NCBI GenBank assembly: GCA_037176705.1
Contig: CM073895.1
Span: forward strand, 3,143,051-3,207,050
From: Molossus alvarezi
Taxonomy: Eukaryota; Chordata; Mammalia; Chiroptera; Molossidae
DNA: 64,000 nucleotides
Reading direction: 5' to 3'
Shown: positions 34,861-45,275 of the stretch, piece by piece
Layout: each line of letters starts with the position of its first letter
How positions within the stretch are numbered: position 1 is the first letter of the stretch
Program-made: the position numbers and the translations under genes
The notes under the pieces: generated by a model
The model's input: only the letters and a program-made list of their open reading frames with translations
What the model was told of the DNA's origin: nothing
Databases searched by the model: none

Positions 34861-34920
34861 ATGCGCCCCCACGGCGGCGGCGCGCCGGCCGGCATGGAGC
34901 CCCGCGCGGCCGCGCTCTGA
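34861..34920 (+). other. uORF 2 upstream of AJAP1 (19 codons, nested in-frame ATG)
   Basis: ATG at 34861 and a second in-frame ATG at 34894, sharing the stop TGA at 34918-34920. The inner ATG has G at -3 and G at +4, the strongest initiation context of all upstream ATGs. Ala/Pro/Arg-rich peptide, no recognisable function. Likely to divert ribosomes from the AJAP1 start if present in the mRNA. Confidence 0.5.
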
Positions 34921-35022
34921 CTCGCTCTGCGCCCCGCGGCCGGCGGGCGGCGGGCGGCGGCGGACCGAGAGCCAGATACCGGCGCCGCGGGACGGAAGCG
35001 AGCGGGATCAGGCGCCGCGCAG

Positions 35023-35046
35023 ATGGCCGGGGCGAGCAAGGTCTGA
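35023..35046 (+). other. uORF 3 upstream of AJAP1 (7 codons)
   Basis: ATG at 35023 and TGA at 35044-35046, encoding MAGASKV, ending 24 nt before the AJAP1 ATG. Context has G at +4 but C at -3. The short gap to the next start makes reinitiation there inefficient. Confidence 0.5.
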
Positions 35047-35070
35047 GGCTCCGCTCCCCGAAACGTGACC

Positions 35071-35099
35071 ATGTGGATTCAACAGCTTTTAGGACTCAG
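35071..35099 (+). CDS. AJAP1: AJAP1 first coding exon (partial gene)
   Basis: Encodes MWIQQLLGL plus the first two bases (AG) of the next codon. Immediately downstream is a strong donor, CAG|GTGAGC, at 35099/35100. From memory AJAP1 starts MWIQQLLGLS, so the split AG+N codon predicts the expected serine and a phase-2 intron. The start codon has A at -3. AJAP1 is a single-pass type I membrane protein of about 411 residues at adherens junctions. It associates with the E-cadherin/catenin complex and basigin and has been reported as a ligand of GABA-B receptors. The signal peptide, ectodomain, transmembrane helix and tail are encoded by later exons outside this window. The exon sits in a CpG island behind three uORFs. 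No other gene is known to me with this start. Confidence 0.9.
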
Positions 35100-35620
35100 G
35101 TGAGCGACCCGGCCAGCGCCCGGGTGCGGTGGGTGCGTGGGTGCCAGGCTGGGTGGAAGGGCGCTTTCTTCAGTGTTGCAAATAAAGGGGCCCCTTCCCC
35201 GCTCCTTGCGAGCGCGAGGGCCAACGGGGTGCATCGGGAGCCGGATCGGAGCACCAGTCCGGAGCTCGGAGCCCAGCAGCTCCGCGGGGAGCGGCCCGCC
35301 TTCCTGGGCTCGGAGAGTCTGGGGTCCGGGCAGGGGCGCCCGCGGCCGAGGCGCCAGCAGCGCAGTGTCCTGGCCGGCCGCCCCGGAGCGAGTCGCGGGC
35401 CGCTGGGAGCGGCGGGCCGCGGACCCAGGGCGGGGGTCGGGCTGCCGGGGAAACCCGAGCTCCTGGATCCGGGCGCGCCTGGCAGGCGGAGTTTGAGGAA
35501 AGCAAAACCCAACAGCCTCAAGCAGGGCTTTCATCCTCCCCGGGGCTGAGCAGGGCCGCGGGCTTCCAGCTGCCTCTCCAGCTGTTTGCAGGTGACCCCC
35601 GGGCAACGCGCGCACAGCTG

Positions 35621-36757
35621 GCGGGCAGCTGGGGAGAGAGAAGATGGGGCTGGGGGGGGGGAGCGCGAGCGGTCACCCCCCCTTCCATCCACACACTGAA
35701 CCACTCGCGGGAACCCCCCGGGGCTTGTCTGTGTCTCGGACTCCAGGGTGAGCCGAAGCGGGGCTTGAAGCCCGGAGCCCGCGGCGGGGGTACCCAGGAA
35801 GACCCTTTCCCACAAACTTTGCCCGCCTGCGTTAGCGCTCGGGTTTCAACCCCTGCCTCGGGCTCTTCAGGGCTCAACTGAGCACAGCTGTCCCCTTGCT
35901 GGGAAGGTGCCTCGGAGCCGTCCCCCTCCTGCTGGGGGCTCGGCGGAGCTGGTGCGTTTGGGTCCCAGGTTGCCACCGGAGCCGGGAGGACGTAGGCGGA
36001 GGAGAGCCAGCCTGCGGTTCCCGAGTTCGCCCACTGGGATGCACTGCGCTCCCGCCTAGGGGAGGAAGCCAGCCGGCTGCTGGAGCCGCCCCCACCGCCA
36101 CCGGTCAAAGCGGGGGGAGTGAGCCCCAGGGAGGACCCAGTGCGCGTCCTGATTTTGAGAAATCAGAAGGGGACGGAGCTCGCCAAGCGTGATCTCGCTC
36201 CCCTTGTTATATGAGACGATTCTCCATTCCGGGTAAAAGACTGTAAACACATCTAGCGCACACTGTCAGATGTTATTACTGGCCTTTTTCTGGAAAGCGG
36301 TTGGTCTTGTTTGCCTCCTGGGCTTCAAAAGGTTAATGGTGAGTGGGTGGTGGTGGGTACTGGCTCGGCCTGAATCTCTGCTGGGGCTTGGACTTGATAA
36401 GGCTCTGGGCACAGACAAAATGGACCAGGAGACTTTGCTGGTGACCCCTCCAGGCACCTTGCCCTCTGCCTTCAGGTCTCAGCCAGGACCCAGGGCCTCT
36501 GGCGGTCTGCTGGACCTCTGAGCTCCTCCCCAGCCGCTGTCTGGCACCTGATTAGTGCCCCCAAGTTATCCGGATGGGCATTATTTTTGTTACTAAGTTG
36601 CTACGCGGAGAGATGAGCACGTTTTGCTAAGGGGAGAGGAGAGTATCAGATTCTGTTGGCTCGGAATTCCCCAGCCAGGCTCCTCTGAAGCATCCCCCGG
36701 TGAGCTCTTCCTGGGGGTTGCTTAGGAAATAGTTCTGGTGGTGATTTTGAAGTGTGA
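35621..36757. other. Intronic DNA, no further exon recognised
   Basis: GC-rich shoulder of the CpG island to about 36060, then less GC-rich unique sequence. An AT-richer patch lies at 36555-36660. No clear repeat. Confidence 0.5.
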
Positions 36758-36779
36758 CCTTTTGTTTTTTTCCCTTCAG

Positions 36780-36800
36780 TGTGAGCACAAGAGCTTTTCT
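36780..36800 (+). other. Possible 21-nt microexon in AJAP1 intron 1
   Basis: A long pyrimidine tract ending in CAG (36758-36779) is followed 21 nt later by a consensus donor GTAAGT at 36801. The enclosed 21 nt preserve frame. Joined to exon 1 they would give Ser-Val-Ser-Thr-Arg-Ala-Phe before the next split codon. I know of no such AJAP1 exon in other species, so this may be chance. Confidence 0.2.
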
Positions 36801-39800
36801 GTAAGTGGGTCTCTAAGGACGAGCTGTCACCTGTTCGGGAGGCTGACAGGAGGGAGCTCTGTCATGTGTTCGTGTCGTCCTTCCGGGCCAGGAGCAGGGC
36901 CGCGCGAGGGGTCTGCCAGCTCCGCCTCGCGCCTGCCCGCCGGTCCCTGAGAGCCAGGCATGGCCCAGACCGAAAGGCACTTTTTCCTTGAAGTCGGCCC
37001 GTCCGTGGCTCCCAGGTGAGCACGGCCTCCGGCTGGCCGGCTGTGACGGGCGAACAGAGCCTGGTGCCCAGGTAGCAGAAGAGGACTGGCCGTTCCCGAG
37101 GGCGGTCCCTCAGCCCCGGTCTCCTACACCCAGTCCGGGCTGGGTGGTCTGCTTCCGTCTCTGAGCGGAGCTATGCAGGGAGGCATTCCTGCCTAGGAGG
37201 GGCAACAGACCCAGTCCTCTTAAGCTGTTCTCGTGTCTGTTGGGGGGCAGTTGTAGCCAAGTTCTGAAGACCCTTCCGTCACTACAGACCGAGGTGTCTC
37301 TGGAGGCCGAAGGCGGCCAGCAGCGCCCACTGCACTGGAGGGAGCCCAGCCTCTGGGAGCACCGGGAGCGGGGAGGGGTGCTCACTTGGCAAGGGGCAGG
37401 CTTCGGAGTTAGGACCCCTGGGGAGTCCTCTGAGCTGCAGACCTACTGTCCCTGCTGTGCCAGGGTGTGAGCATGCAAGGCTTTGGGGGTTGTTCTCAGG
37501 GGTTCAGAGGCCCACCAGAGTCAGGGTTCTTCCAGGCCCTGGCCCCTGGGTCTCAGTCTGTTGTCCTACCCTAAGGCTCTGTGGCCCCTTCTGGCTGGGG
37601 GGCCCTGGGTGTGGCTGCGTGGGGGTGAGGTGTGTGACATTACGTCCCACGCTCCTTTCACGGGGCCCTTCGCAGTTCCCCAAGCACGATGAACCCCATT
37701 TGAGCCTCACCGCAGGGACCCAGTGGGCTGGCTGTCCGGCCCCGTCTGGAATGTCCTTCAGCGGCCGGGGCTGTGCCTGGGTTTTGCAGGACGGCCCGAC
37801 GCTCTGTCATGGGACACGGCCCTCCTGTGAATCATGCTCACTGCCCTGTCCGGCTGCTGCTTCCAAACTGATTGCCACCGGGATCCAGGGAGCGTGGAGG
37901 CCGTGATTCTTATCAGGGACAATGGTGCCGGATGAATCGCCATTTTAGGAGGCAGCTCAAAGCTTTCTACCACGTGGGCACACCCCTGCCCTCACGCCCA
38001 CCCCACCCCCACCCAGGGGGCCCACGGTCCTGGCGGAGGAGGGGGTGGCAGGCTCCTCCCAGTCTGTCCCTTCTGTTGATTTGTTTTAATCACCTGCTTC
38101 TTTCCTTCTGTGCTCGGAGGAGGGTGGTAAGTAGGGAGCAGGGCCGGGCTGATGGCTCCAGGACCACCTGAGACGTCTGTCCGTCTGCAGAGAGAGCAGC
38201 TCTCTTCCCCGCTGCTTCTTGCCTCCTCCTGGTTGGCGCCACTTGGATGCTGGTGGGAAGGGCAGCACCCTGGCCTCGCCACCCCCACCCACTGACCTGG
38301 GCACCATCCGACGCTTGGCAGAAGTGGGCCGTGTGTGCCTCCACGGCCGACATTCTCCTCGGGCTCTTTGCGAGCAGATGACAAGGGTGCCTGGACAGGG
38401 TGGGGGAAGCTGGGTCCTGGGTCATGAGGGCGTGGGTAAGTGCGGGACCCGACCCGACGGACTGGCCCTGCGGCCCGCCCTGAGCCCTGGGCTCTGTCTG
38501 GGCTTACGTAAGAGCCGTCTGCCTTCCGTGCGTATGTGCCCAGTTTTCCTCAAAGGGTTACAAGTCAGTGGAGACCAAACTGATGTAAAGATTAGCAGGG
38601 AAAGCCAAATATATCCTCGATCTAGATTTTCACGTTCGAAGTCTGGCTCAGGAGGGTTTCTCCTGCCTGCTGCCAGTCGAGGGGAGACCGCAGGGGGGCC
38701 TGCTGGAGCCTGCAGACCAGGCGGCCGACTGGAACCCTTCCTCCGAGACCTCTTCCTGGAATTGGGGCGCCGGAGAGTCGGGGGCCCGGCCTGGGCGGCA
38801 GGTGCACAGCTCAGCTTAACTCTCCGTTATAGGAAGTCAGAGGCTGCCGCACTCCTGTGTGAGCTCCGGGGCCTGGGGTGGGGCCTGGCCCTCCGTGTCC
38901 CTCCGCGTCTGGCTGGAGGAGGCCTGGCGGCCCCTGGCCCCTGGCTGGGGCAGCTCTCTGTACGCAGCAGCCCTTCCAGAAGAGTCTGATGAAGTCTCAG
39001 GCTCCTGCTGCTGCTGGGGGCAGGGGGGGGCATCGAGGCAGCTGCAGCCTCCGGGCCACCCAGAGGCAGGGCTGGCTCTGTTCCGGGGTCCAGGTTCTCT
39101 CTTTGGAAATAGCCCCGGAGACGGTGAGACCCCCTTCATTCGTGGGGTCTTCGTAGTTGAGAAATGTCTCCAGTATGACCCAAGGAGAGCCAGGAGCAGA
39201 GGGCCGATGTGTTAGCCAAGGACAGGGTCCCCCCCCACTGGACCAGCCGAAGCCCGGGGCAGGGGCTCAGGATGGCTTTTGCGTTCCCGCTGAAGGGGTG
39301 CACTCCTCCAGGTGTCCCTCCGTTTCTGTGTCCCCTCCCAGCCAGAGAAAGGCTGGTGGCAGTCGCGCTGGGCCCTTCTGGGGTGCAGCCTCCCCAGCCC
39401 GCCTTTCCCTCTGCTGGCGCTGTCCACCCACTGGACCCCTTCCAGTCGCACTGTGTCTGGGTGACCGGCCAAGGAGGGCTGTCCTGGCAAGAAGCTGCTC
39501 TGCCCGCCCCCAGTGGGCAGCTGCCTGGGCAGTGTGGCTGCCGAAGGGAGTCATGCTCGGCTGTGTGTGACCTCGGTGGCTTCTGGAAGGGACAGCAGAG
39601 GAGCGAGGCCTCATGGCTGGGGAACCCGGGAACCTGTGTGTGGGCCCCTGCTTTGCAGTGGAGAGGAGCCCTTGTCTCTGGGCGGGGACTGGTGTCATTC
39701 TGCATCCCCACGGGTGAGGAATGTCTGGTGCAGAGTGGACACTCAGGAGATGTCTGTGGATGCGTATGCGTGCCCACATGGCATGGTGCCCTTGCTCTAC

Positions 39801-40485
39801 CAACTATTGTCCTTGTGGCCACCCTTATCCCTAACTTCACACTGAGACCTGGGAAAGGAATGTCCAGCCAAGTCTTAAGTTTCGGCCCTGTTCTGACAAT
39901 TCCACCATTAGAGATTCATTTCTTTGGCTTGAAGACTGAGTTATCATTGGAATGCAGACATGTTCAGGAAAAATTATCCCATTGAGCTCTTTCAGTCATT
40001 GTCAGTTTTATAGGAGCTGAGCATCTGCTTTTCAAGTGTCTTGGAGGTGGTGTGGGTGTAAATGGGGAGAGAACATGAAGACGGGGGTCCAGGGCTGGCA
40101 GTGGGGTGGGGGCAGAAAAGGTACCACCAAGAGATAACAGGGAGACTTGAGGGGGAGCTTGGGGCAAAAGGCAAACTTACTGGCCTTCCAATGAGGTTGA
40201 GGTCTCCCCTCCTTGGCTTTCTCAGGGACTGAGAGTTTATACTCCAAATGGGGACTGGGAAGTGGTTAGGGAGAGTCAGAGCCAGCTTATTTGAGGAGAA
40301 GGTTCTCGTCAGTCTCTGAGCCTGGGTGGGCGGGTGAGAGGATGTTGGGGGAGTTGGTGACACAGAGCAGAGACACTGCTCTGATCTCTGCTCCCACTCA
40401 CTTCATTCGTGAGCCCCTGGGGGTGCCTGGCCATGAGCAGACCCAGAAACGAGGGGTCTCTGTCCCCTGTGGAGGGGAGCTGTGG
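36801..40485. other. Intronic DNA, no exon recognised
   Basis: GC-rich to about 39800 with many overlapping chance frames (up to 258 codons at 39209-39985) and no domain. From 39840 to 40480 it is less GC-rich. The AT-richer stretch 39880-40020 is non-repetitive and might be a conserved element. Confidence 0.5.
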
Positions 40486-40489
40486 GCAT

Positions 40490-40745
40490 AAAAACACTCT
40501 TATCAGGGTACGGACCACCACTGTCCAATAAAACACAATACAGGACACACGTGTCCTTTGAAAACTTTCAGTAGCCACATTAAAAGAGATTAAAAAAACA
40601 AGTGAAATCAACTTTAATGAGATATTTTGTTTAACCCAATAGATACAAAATGATTGTGTCAAAGTGTAATCAACATCAAATGATATTAATGAGTATTACA
40701 TTCACGTTCTTACCCCGTGCTAGGTCCTTGAAATCAGGACTGTGA
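40490..40745. mobile_element. Ancient DNA-transposon-like repeat (hAT type?)
   Basis: AT-rich text with landmarks 'ccactgtccaataaaacac', 'cagtagccacattaaaagag', 'agtgaaatcaactttaatg' and 'gtttaacccaatagatac'. These match in order a well-known mammalian repeat (gctgtccaatagaa ... agtagccacattaaaaaag ... ggtgaaattaattttaat ... tttaacccaatatatcc). I take it for a non-autonomous DNA transposon; the family name is not certain. Confidence 0.65.
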
Positions 40746-41435
40746 TTTATTCTCATAATAATGCAACTGTGGGTTAGCCACCTTGGGGTGCCCCGGAGCC
40801 CTTGGGGCAGGCGGCCGCCCCCTGGACACTTCCCTGAGGAAGAGGGACGTGGGAGCGGTCAGCGTGGGAGAGCCTGCCCCTGCCGGAGTCTCTTCGGGCA
40901 GCACTGCTCCGTCAGCCTGGGCGGCAGCCCTCGTAACTCAGCGGGGGGCGTGTGCCCAGAGCTGTCAGTGCCAGACGCAGAACAGTGAGCTGGGTGACAG
41001 GTACCCCCAGGGACACTTCCCAACCCTGTCGTAATGAAGTGATTTTGGGGACCTGAGGCAGTGGCAGAGCCTTCTCACTTGTGACACAGGCATCAGAGGC
41101 AGAGGCTCAGGTGCTGGGGGGTGGGACCAGCAGGTGCCAGAGCGGGACAGGCGGGGTCACCTGTCAGGAGGGAGAGCTGGCCTGTTGTGGGGATGTGTCC
41201 GTGCGGTCCTCAGCTCCCACGTGAACACACCTGGAGTGACACATCCGGTGGCCTCTCTTGAGCACACATTCAAGGGACTGACCTGGGGGGGCCTTTCTTG
41301 GCTCCCCTGCACCCCAGTACCTGTCACCCATGCTGACAGTCCAGCCTCCTTAGGCCCCATGGGGACACGAAAGACCGTGAATCACTGGGGCCTGGTTTGA
41401 ATGAAAATGTTGAGGAACATTATTCCAGAAATGGG
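40746..41435. other. Intronic DNA, no exon recognised
   Basis: GC-rich unique-looking sequence ahead of the VNTR. Nothing recognisable. Confidence 0.5.
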
Positions 41436-42118
41436 AGTGTGTATGTGTGTGTGTGTGTATGTGTGTTTACTGGGGAGTGTGTGTGTGTGACATTGTTGTG
41501 TGGTGGGTGTGGGTGTGCATATGACTGTGTTGGGGAGTGTGTAGTGGGGTGTGTGCAGGTGTAGGTGTGTATGGCTGTGTGTTGGGGAGTGTGTAGTGGG
41601 GTGTGTGCAGGTGTGGGTGTGTGTATGGCTGTGTGTTGGGGAGTGTGTAGTGGGGTGTGTGCAGGTGTGGGTGTGTGTATGGCTGTGTGTTGGGGAGTGT
41701 GTAGTGGGGTGTGTGCAGGTGTGGGTGTGTGCATGCCTGTGTGTTGGGGAGTGTGTAGTGGGGTGTGTGCAGGTGTGGGTGTGTGTATGGCTGTATGTTG
41801 GGGAGTGTGTAGTGGGGTGTGTGCAGGTGTGAGTGTGTGTATGCCTGTGTGTTGGGGAGTGTGTAGTGGGGTGTGTGCAGGTGTGGGTGTGTGTATGGCT
41901 GTGTGTTGGGGAGTGTGTAGTGGGGTGTGTGCAGGTGTGGGTGTGTGCATGCCTGTGTGTTGGGGAGTGTGTAGTGGGGTGTGTGCAGGTGTGGGTGTGT
42001 GTATGGCTGTGTGTTGGGGAGTGTGTAGTGGGGTGTGTGCAGGTGTGAGTGTGTGTCGGGGAGTGTGTAGTGGGGTGTGTGCAGGTGTGGGTGTGTGTAT
42101 GGCTGTGTGTCGGGGAGT
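41436..42118. repeat. GT-rich VNTR with 54-bp unit
   Basis: After an initial irregular GT stretch (41436-41538), 11 units begin at 41539, 41591, 41645, 41699, 41753, 41807, 41861, 41915, 41969, 42023 and 42065. Most are exactly 54 bp; the first is 52 and the tenth 42. Units alternate between 'tatggct' and 'catgcct' variants. As 54 is a multiple of 3 without stops, frames of 329-415 codons run through on both strands, reading Cys/Val/Gly or Thr/His/Pro repeats; these are artefacts. Confidence 0.97.
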
Positions 42119-42975
42119 TTGGGGACCAGTGGGTGCCAGGAGCTCCAACTCTGAGAAGACACCAGTGTTTAGAACAGAATTCTGCAGAGGAGACCTGCCG
42201 TACTCCCAGGAACGAGAGCTCGGAGAGAAAGTGGGGAACACGCCGCGTCCGAACCTGGCTGCTGGCAGGTGCGCAGTGAGGCACCTGTCTCCGGTGGGCA
42301 GATGGGCAGCTTTCCAGTGCTGCCCCTGCACGGGGGGAGGGGCCGCAGGGCATGACCTCCCGACGGGCCCACCCTGTGCCTTCCCAAAACACTGGTGGAG
42401 CACCCACAAAGTGCGAGGCCTCCCACGTGGCAGGGCTCCCAGGAGGCGCAGTGTGGTCTGTGAAATGACTGCGCTCTGCTGGGGTGCCCTGGGCCGTCAT
42501 CGGGGCCACCCCCTCATGCTGAGGGTTAACGTCAAGCAAGCACACTGTGGGATCATCCACAAGGTGGGAGCTCTTTCCGGATGAAATGGCGACCCCTCGG
42601 GGCTGAGAAATCTCCCGTGGTGACCCCACTGGAATGATTTCGGATGCACGGACTTAGGTCGCAGGGCTCCGACTCATTCTTAAACTCTGGTAATCAAACT
42701 TACGGAATGTCGGGGCAACTAGAGATGGTCAGGTGGCTTCTCTGGGCCAGGTCTATGGGTGCAACTTCCTCAGATTGACATGTCTTAGCTGTCATGACTG
42801 TGCTAGTGAAAGGAAGGCGAGGGGTCAAACCCAGTGGCTTCAGGAGCGGGCTCTCAGGACGGGCCACCGTGCACCAGGGCCCTGCAGGGCCTTTTCATGC
42901 TCGTTCGTGGTCTCCCTGGTTGGGGTTAGAGGAACGGAAGACCCCAGTGGGGAGATTCTAGCATCAGGAAAACGC
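42119..42975. other. Intronic DNA, no exon recognised
   Basis: GC-rich then mixed unique-looking sequence between the VNTR and the L1 relic. Nothing recognisable. Confidence 0.5.
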
Positions 42976-42979
42976 TGCG

Positions 42980-44028
42980 AAAAAACTAACATTCTCCAGC
43001 CATTGTATGAAGCTGGTACCAAGGCCAAGCAAAGACTGTCCAACAAAGGACACCGAGAAACCAGTACCACATATGAAAATGGACCTCCCCTACAAAAATC
43101 CTTAACAGAATATTAGCAGACAGAATTCAGATATAATGCAAAAAAAAAAAGCACATGCCATGGCTGAGGGGGGTCTATTCCATCATGGATGCAAGGACGG
43201 CTCGATATTTGAAATCCAACCAGTGCAATCTATCAACTGGAAAGACTAAAGAAGGAAAATCATACGATTGCATGCATTTGGTAAGTTCGACGCCTGTCTT
43301 TGGTAAGGCTTCTCAGAAAGGCCAGAACAGAGGGGCACTTACTCAACCTCAACAGAAGCCTTTAACTAACTTCATATTTAATGTTGGGGAACTAGAAGCT
43401 TTCCCCGAGATCAGGAACCCATCCAGGGTGTTAGTCAAGAGAGTGCTGGAAGTTCTGGCCACCGTGATACAGGAAGAAAAGGACACGAAACACACAGAAA
43501 GGAAGAAATAAATCTGCATTTGCTGGTGGGGACAGATGATATGTCTTGTCCATGCAGAAAATCTCATGCAGTCTCTAAAAACTCTAGAACTAGTACATGA
43601 GTTGAGCAGGGTTGCAGGATATAAGATAAATGTACAAAGATGAGTTGTACCTCATTTGTGTGTGTGTGTGTGTATTTACTAACAATGAACACATGGACAC
43701 CAACATGAAAACTACAGTGACATTTACAATTACTCAAAAATGAGATATTTTGGTGTAAATTGAACAAAATATTGATGCTGGCAGCTTGTATGCTGAGAAT
43801 ACACATACAGATGAAGGAAATCTAGGTCAAGTAAATGGGCAGCCGTATGATGTTCATGGGTGAGACGGTTCAACGTAGAAAGCATGTCAGCTCTCCTCAA
43901 ACTGTTATAGAGGTTGAACACAATTCTTAAAATCACAGCAAAATATGTGTACCTGTAGATACGATTATTCTAAAAATATATGAAAAGAAACTAGAATGGC
44001 TAAAACAGCTTGGGGCAAAGAATAATGA
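42980..44028 (+). mobile_element. Old LINE-1 ORF2 relic, part A (reverse transcriptase region)
   Basis: Landmarks follow L1 ORF2 in order: 'cttaacagaatattagcaga', 'catggatgcaaggacggctc', 'gactaaagaaggaaaatcat', 'gtgctggaagttctggccac', then 'gacagatgatatg', the remnant of the A-D-D metal-binding motif, then 'gatattttggtgtaaattga'. Many stops and indels; no coding capacity. The best remaining frame is 118 codons (43155-43511). A (TG)n run is at 43654-43672. It continues after the VES at 44029 as part B. Confidence 0.9.
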
Positions 44029-44256
44029 GCCCTGGCCGGTTTGGCTCAGTGGTTAGAGTGTCGGCCCACAGATCAAAGAGACTCGGGTTTGATTCCTGTT
44101 GCAGTTTGATCCCTGGCCCTGGTTGGGGTCTTGTGGGAAGCAACCAATCGGTGTGTCTCTCTCACATCGATGTCTGTCTCTCTCTCCCTCCTTCCCACTC
44201 TGTGAAAATCAGTGGAAAAATATCCTTGGTGAGCATTAAAAAACAAGAAAAAAGTG
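44029..44256 (+). mobile_element. VES SINE, copy 4 (inserted in L1)
   Basis: Starts with 'gccctggccggtttggctca' (tRNA head, A box 'tggctcagtggtt', B-box-like 'gggtttgattcc'), then 'gcaaccaatcggtgtgtctc', 'ctccctccttcccactctg' and the 'ccttggtgagcattaaaa' tail. It splits the L1 relic; the imperfect flanks 'aagaataatga' (44018-44028) and 'taaataaatga' (44257-44267) may be a target duplication. Same subtype as copies 3 and 6. Confidence 0.96.
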
Positions 44257-44267
44257 TAAATAAATGA

Positions 44268-45063
44268 GAGGACTCCGTTTCTCTGAGTACAGACCTATGA
44301 TGTAGCCACAGTAATTAAGGCCGTGCAGTGTCTAGGTTGGGATACATACATGGATCAGTGGAACGGGACAGAGAATCCAGAAACGGTCTCCCACAAATAC
44401 ACCCGAAGGACGTTTGGCAGAGTGCAGATTCAGTGCAAGAACAAAAGCCTCGTCCACACGTGATTCTAGGACAACTGGACATTCACAGCCAAGATGTAAA
44501 AACAAAACAAAACAAAAAAAAAACCTCAACTTAAGTCTCACACCTTATACAAAGTTAACTCAAAATTAAATAAAACTTACAGAAGAAAGAATGAGGAGAA
44601 CCTCTTCAAGATGAGGGGCTAGCAGAGGGTCCTTACCCTCGACAGTCAAATCACCGGTCCTTAAAAGAAAAACCTGATACGTCGGGCCTCATCTGTCACG
44701 TAAAATTTGCTCTTTGAAGGACTCTTCTTTGAAGAGGATCAAAGAAGCTACAGGTGGCCAAGCATGTTTGCAAAGCACGCATCTGACAAAAGATGGGCAT
44801 TCGACATAGATAAAGGCCTCTCAAAGCCCCGCAGTAGAAACTAGGAAATAGACCCTCCCCCCGTGTGAGCTTTAAAAAACTGTCTCCTTAGAAGCAGGTA
44901 AAAGCCTCGAAGGAACATTTCACCGAGGAGGATACTTAGATGAGATGAAAAGCATGTGCAAAGGGGTTCGACATCATTAACGGTGAGAGAAATGCAAATT
45001 TCAATCCCACTGAGACACGCTATCCACCTGTCAGAAAGGCTGAAATTAAAAATAAAGACTTCT
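44268..45063 (+). mobile_element. Old LINE-1 ORF2 relic, part B
   Basis: Resumes the L1 downstream of part A: 'gatgtagccacagtaattaa', 'catacatggatcagtggaac', 'gacagagaatccagaaacg', and near the end 'aacggtgagagaaatgcaaa' and 'tcccactgagacacgctatc'. The order and orientation match ORF2 beyond the reverse transcriptase domain, confirming a single element. Degenerate. Confidence 0.88.
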
Positions 45064-45274
45064 GCCCGGCTGGTGGGGCTCAGAGGTTGAGCGTCCACCC
45101 TGGGCCAAGAGGTCGTCGGTTCGATTCCCGGTCAGGGCACATGCCCAGGTTGTGGGCCCGGTCCCCAGTGGGGGGCGTGCAGGAGGCGGCCAGTCGATGT
45201 TCTCTCATCCATGTTTCTATCTCTCTCTCCCTCTTCCTCTCTCTCTAACATCAATAAAGGAAAAATAAACAAAT
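45064..45274 (+). mobile_element. VES SINE, copy 5 (inserted in L1)
   Basis: tRNA head 'gcccggctggtggggctcag' and B box 'cggttcgattcccggtcagg', then 'cccagtggggggcgtgcagg' and the tail '...aacatcaataaagg'. Subtype shared with copies 1 and 2. Flanks 'aataaagact' and 'aaataatgac' hint at a target duplication. Splits L1 parts B and C. Confidence 0.95.
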
Positions 45275-45275
45275 A

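Larger units (their letters stand above)
33850..35620 (+). promoter_or_regulatory. AJAP1: CpG-island promoter of AJAP1
   Basis: About 1.8 kb of very GC- and CpG-rich DNA surrounds the first AJAP1 coding exon. No TATA box is visible. Sequence-specific elements include an X-box at 33931-33944, CCAAT at 33968, a GC box at 34165 and a CRE-like site at 34181. The transcription start cannot be fixed from sequence but should lie between these and 35071. AJAP1 is known as a promoter-methylated, silenced gene in several human tumours, which fits this kind of promoter. CpG density fades gradually beyond about 35620. Confidence 0.85.

Noticed and set aside
33406..34872. 488-codon open frame on the minus strand across the AJAP1 CpG island
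   Set aside because: Composition is Gly/Ala/Arg/Pro-rich as expected from CpG-rich DNA where stop codons are rare, no domain or plausible start/splice structure is visible, and it overlaps the AJAP1 promoter.
34830..35549. Long plus-strand open frame spanning AJAP1 exon 1
   Set aside because: It begins at a GTG rather than an ATG, is out of frame with the AJAP1 ATG at 35071, reads through the strong donor at 35100 and has GC-driven composition.
41382..42629. Frames of 329-415 codons on both strands (Thr/His/Pro or Cys/Val/Gly repeats)
   Set aside because: They exist because the 54-bp VNTR is a multiple of three without stops; the unique ends carry no domain.
44029..44100. tRNA gene on the plus strand
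   Set aside because: The tRNA-like A and B boxes belong to a VES SINE head that continues into the SINE body and A-tail; no cloverleaf-length unit with a proper 3' end.
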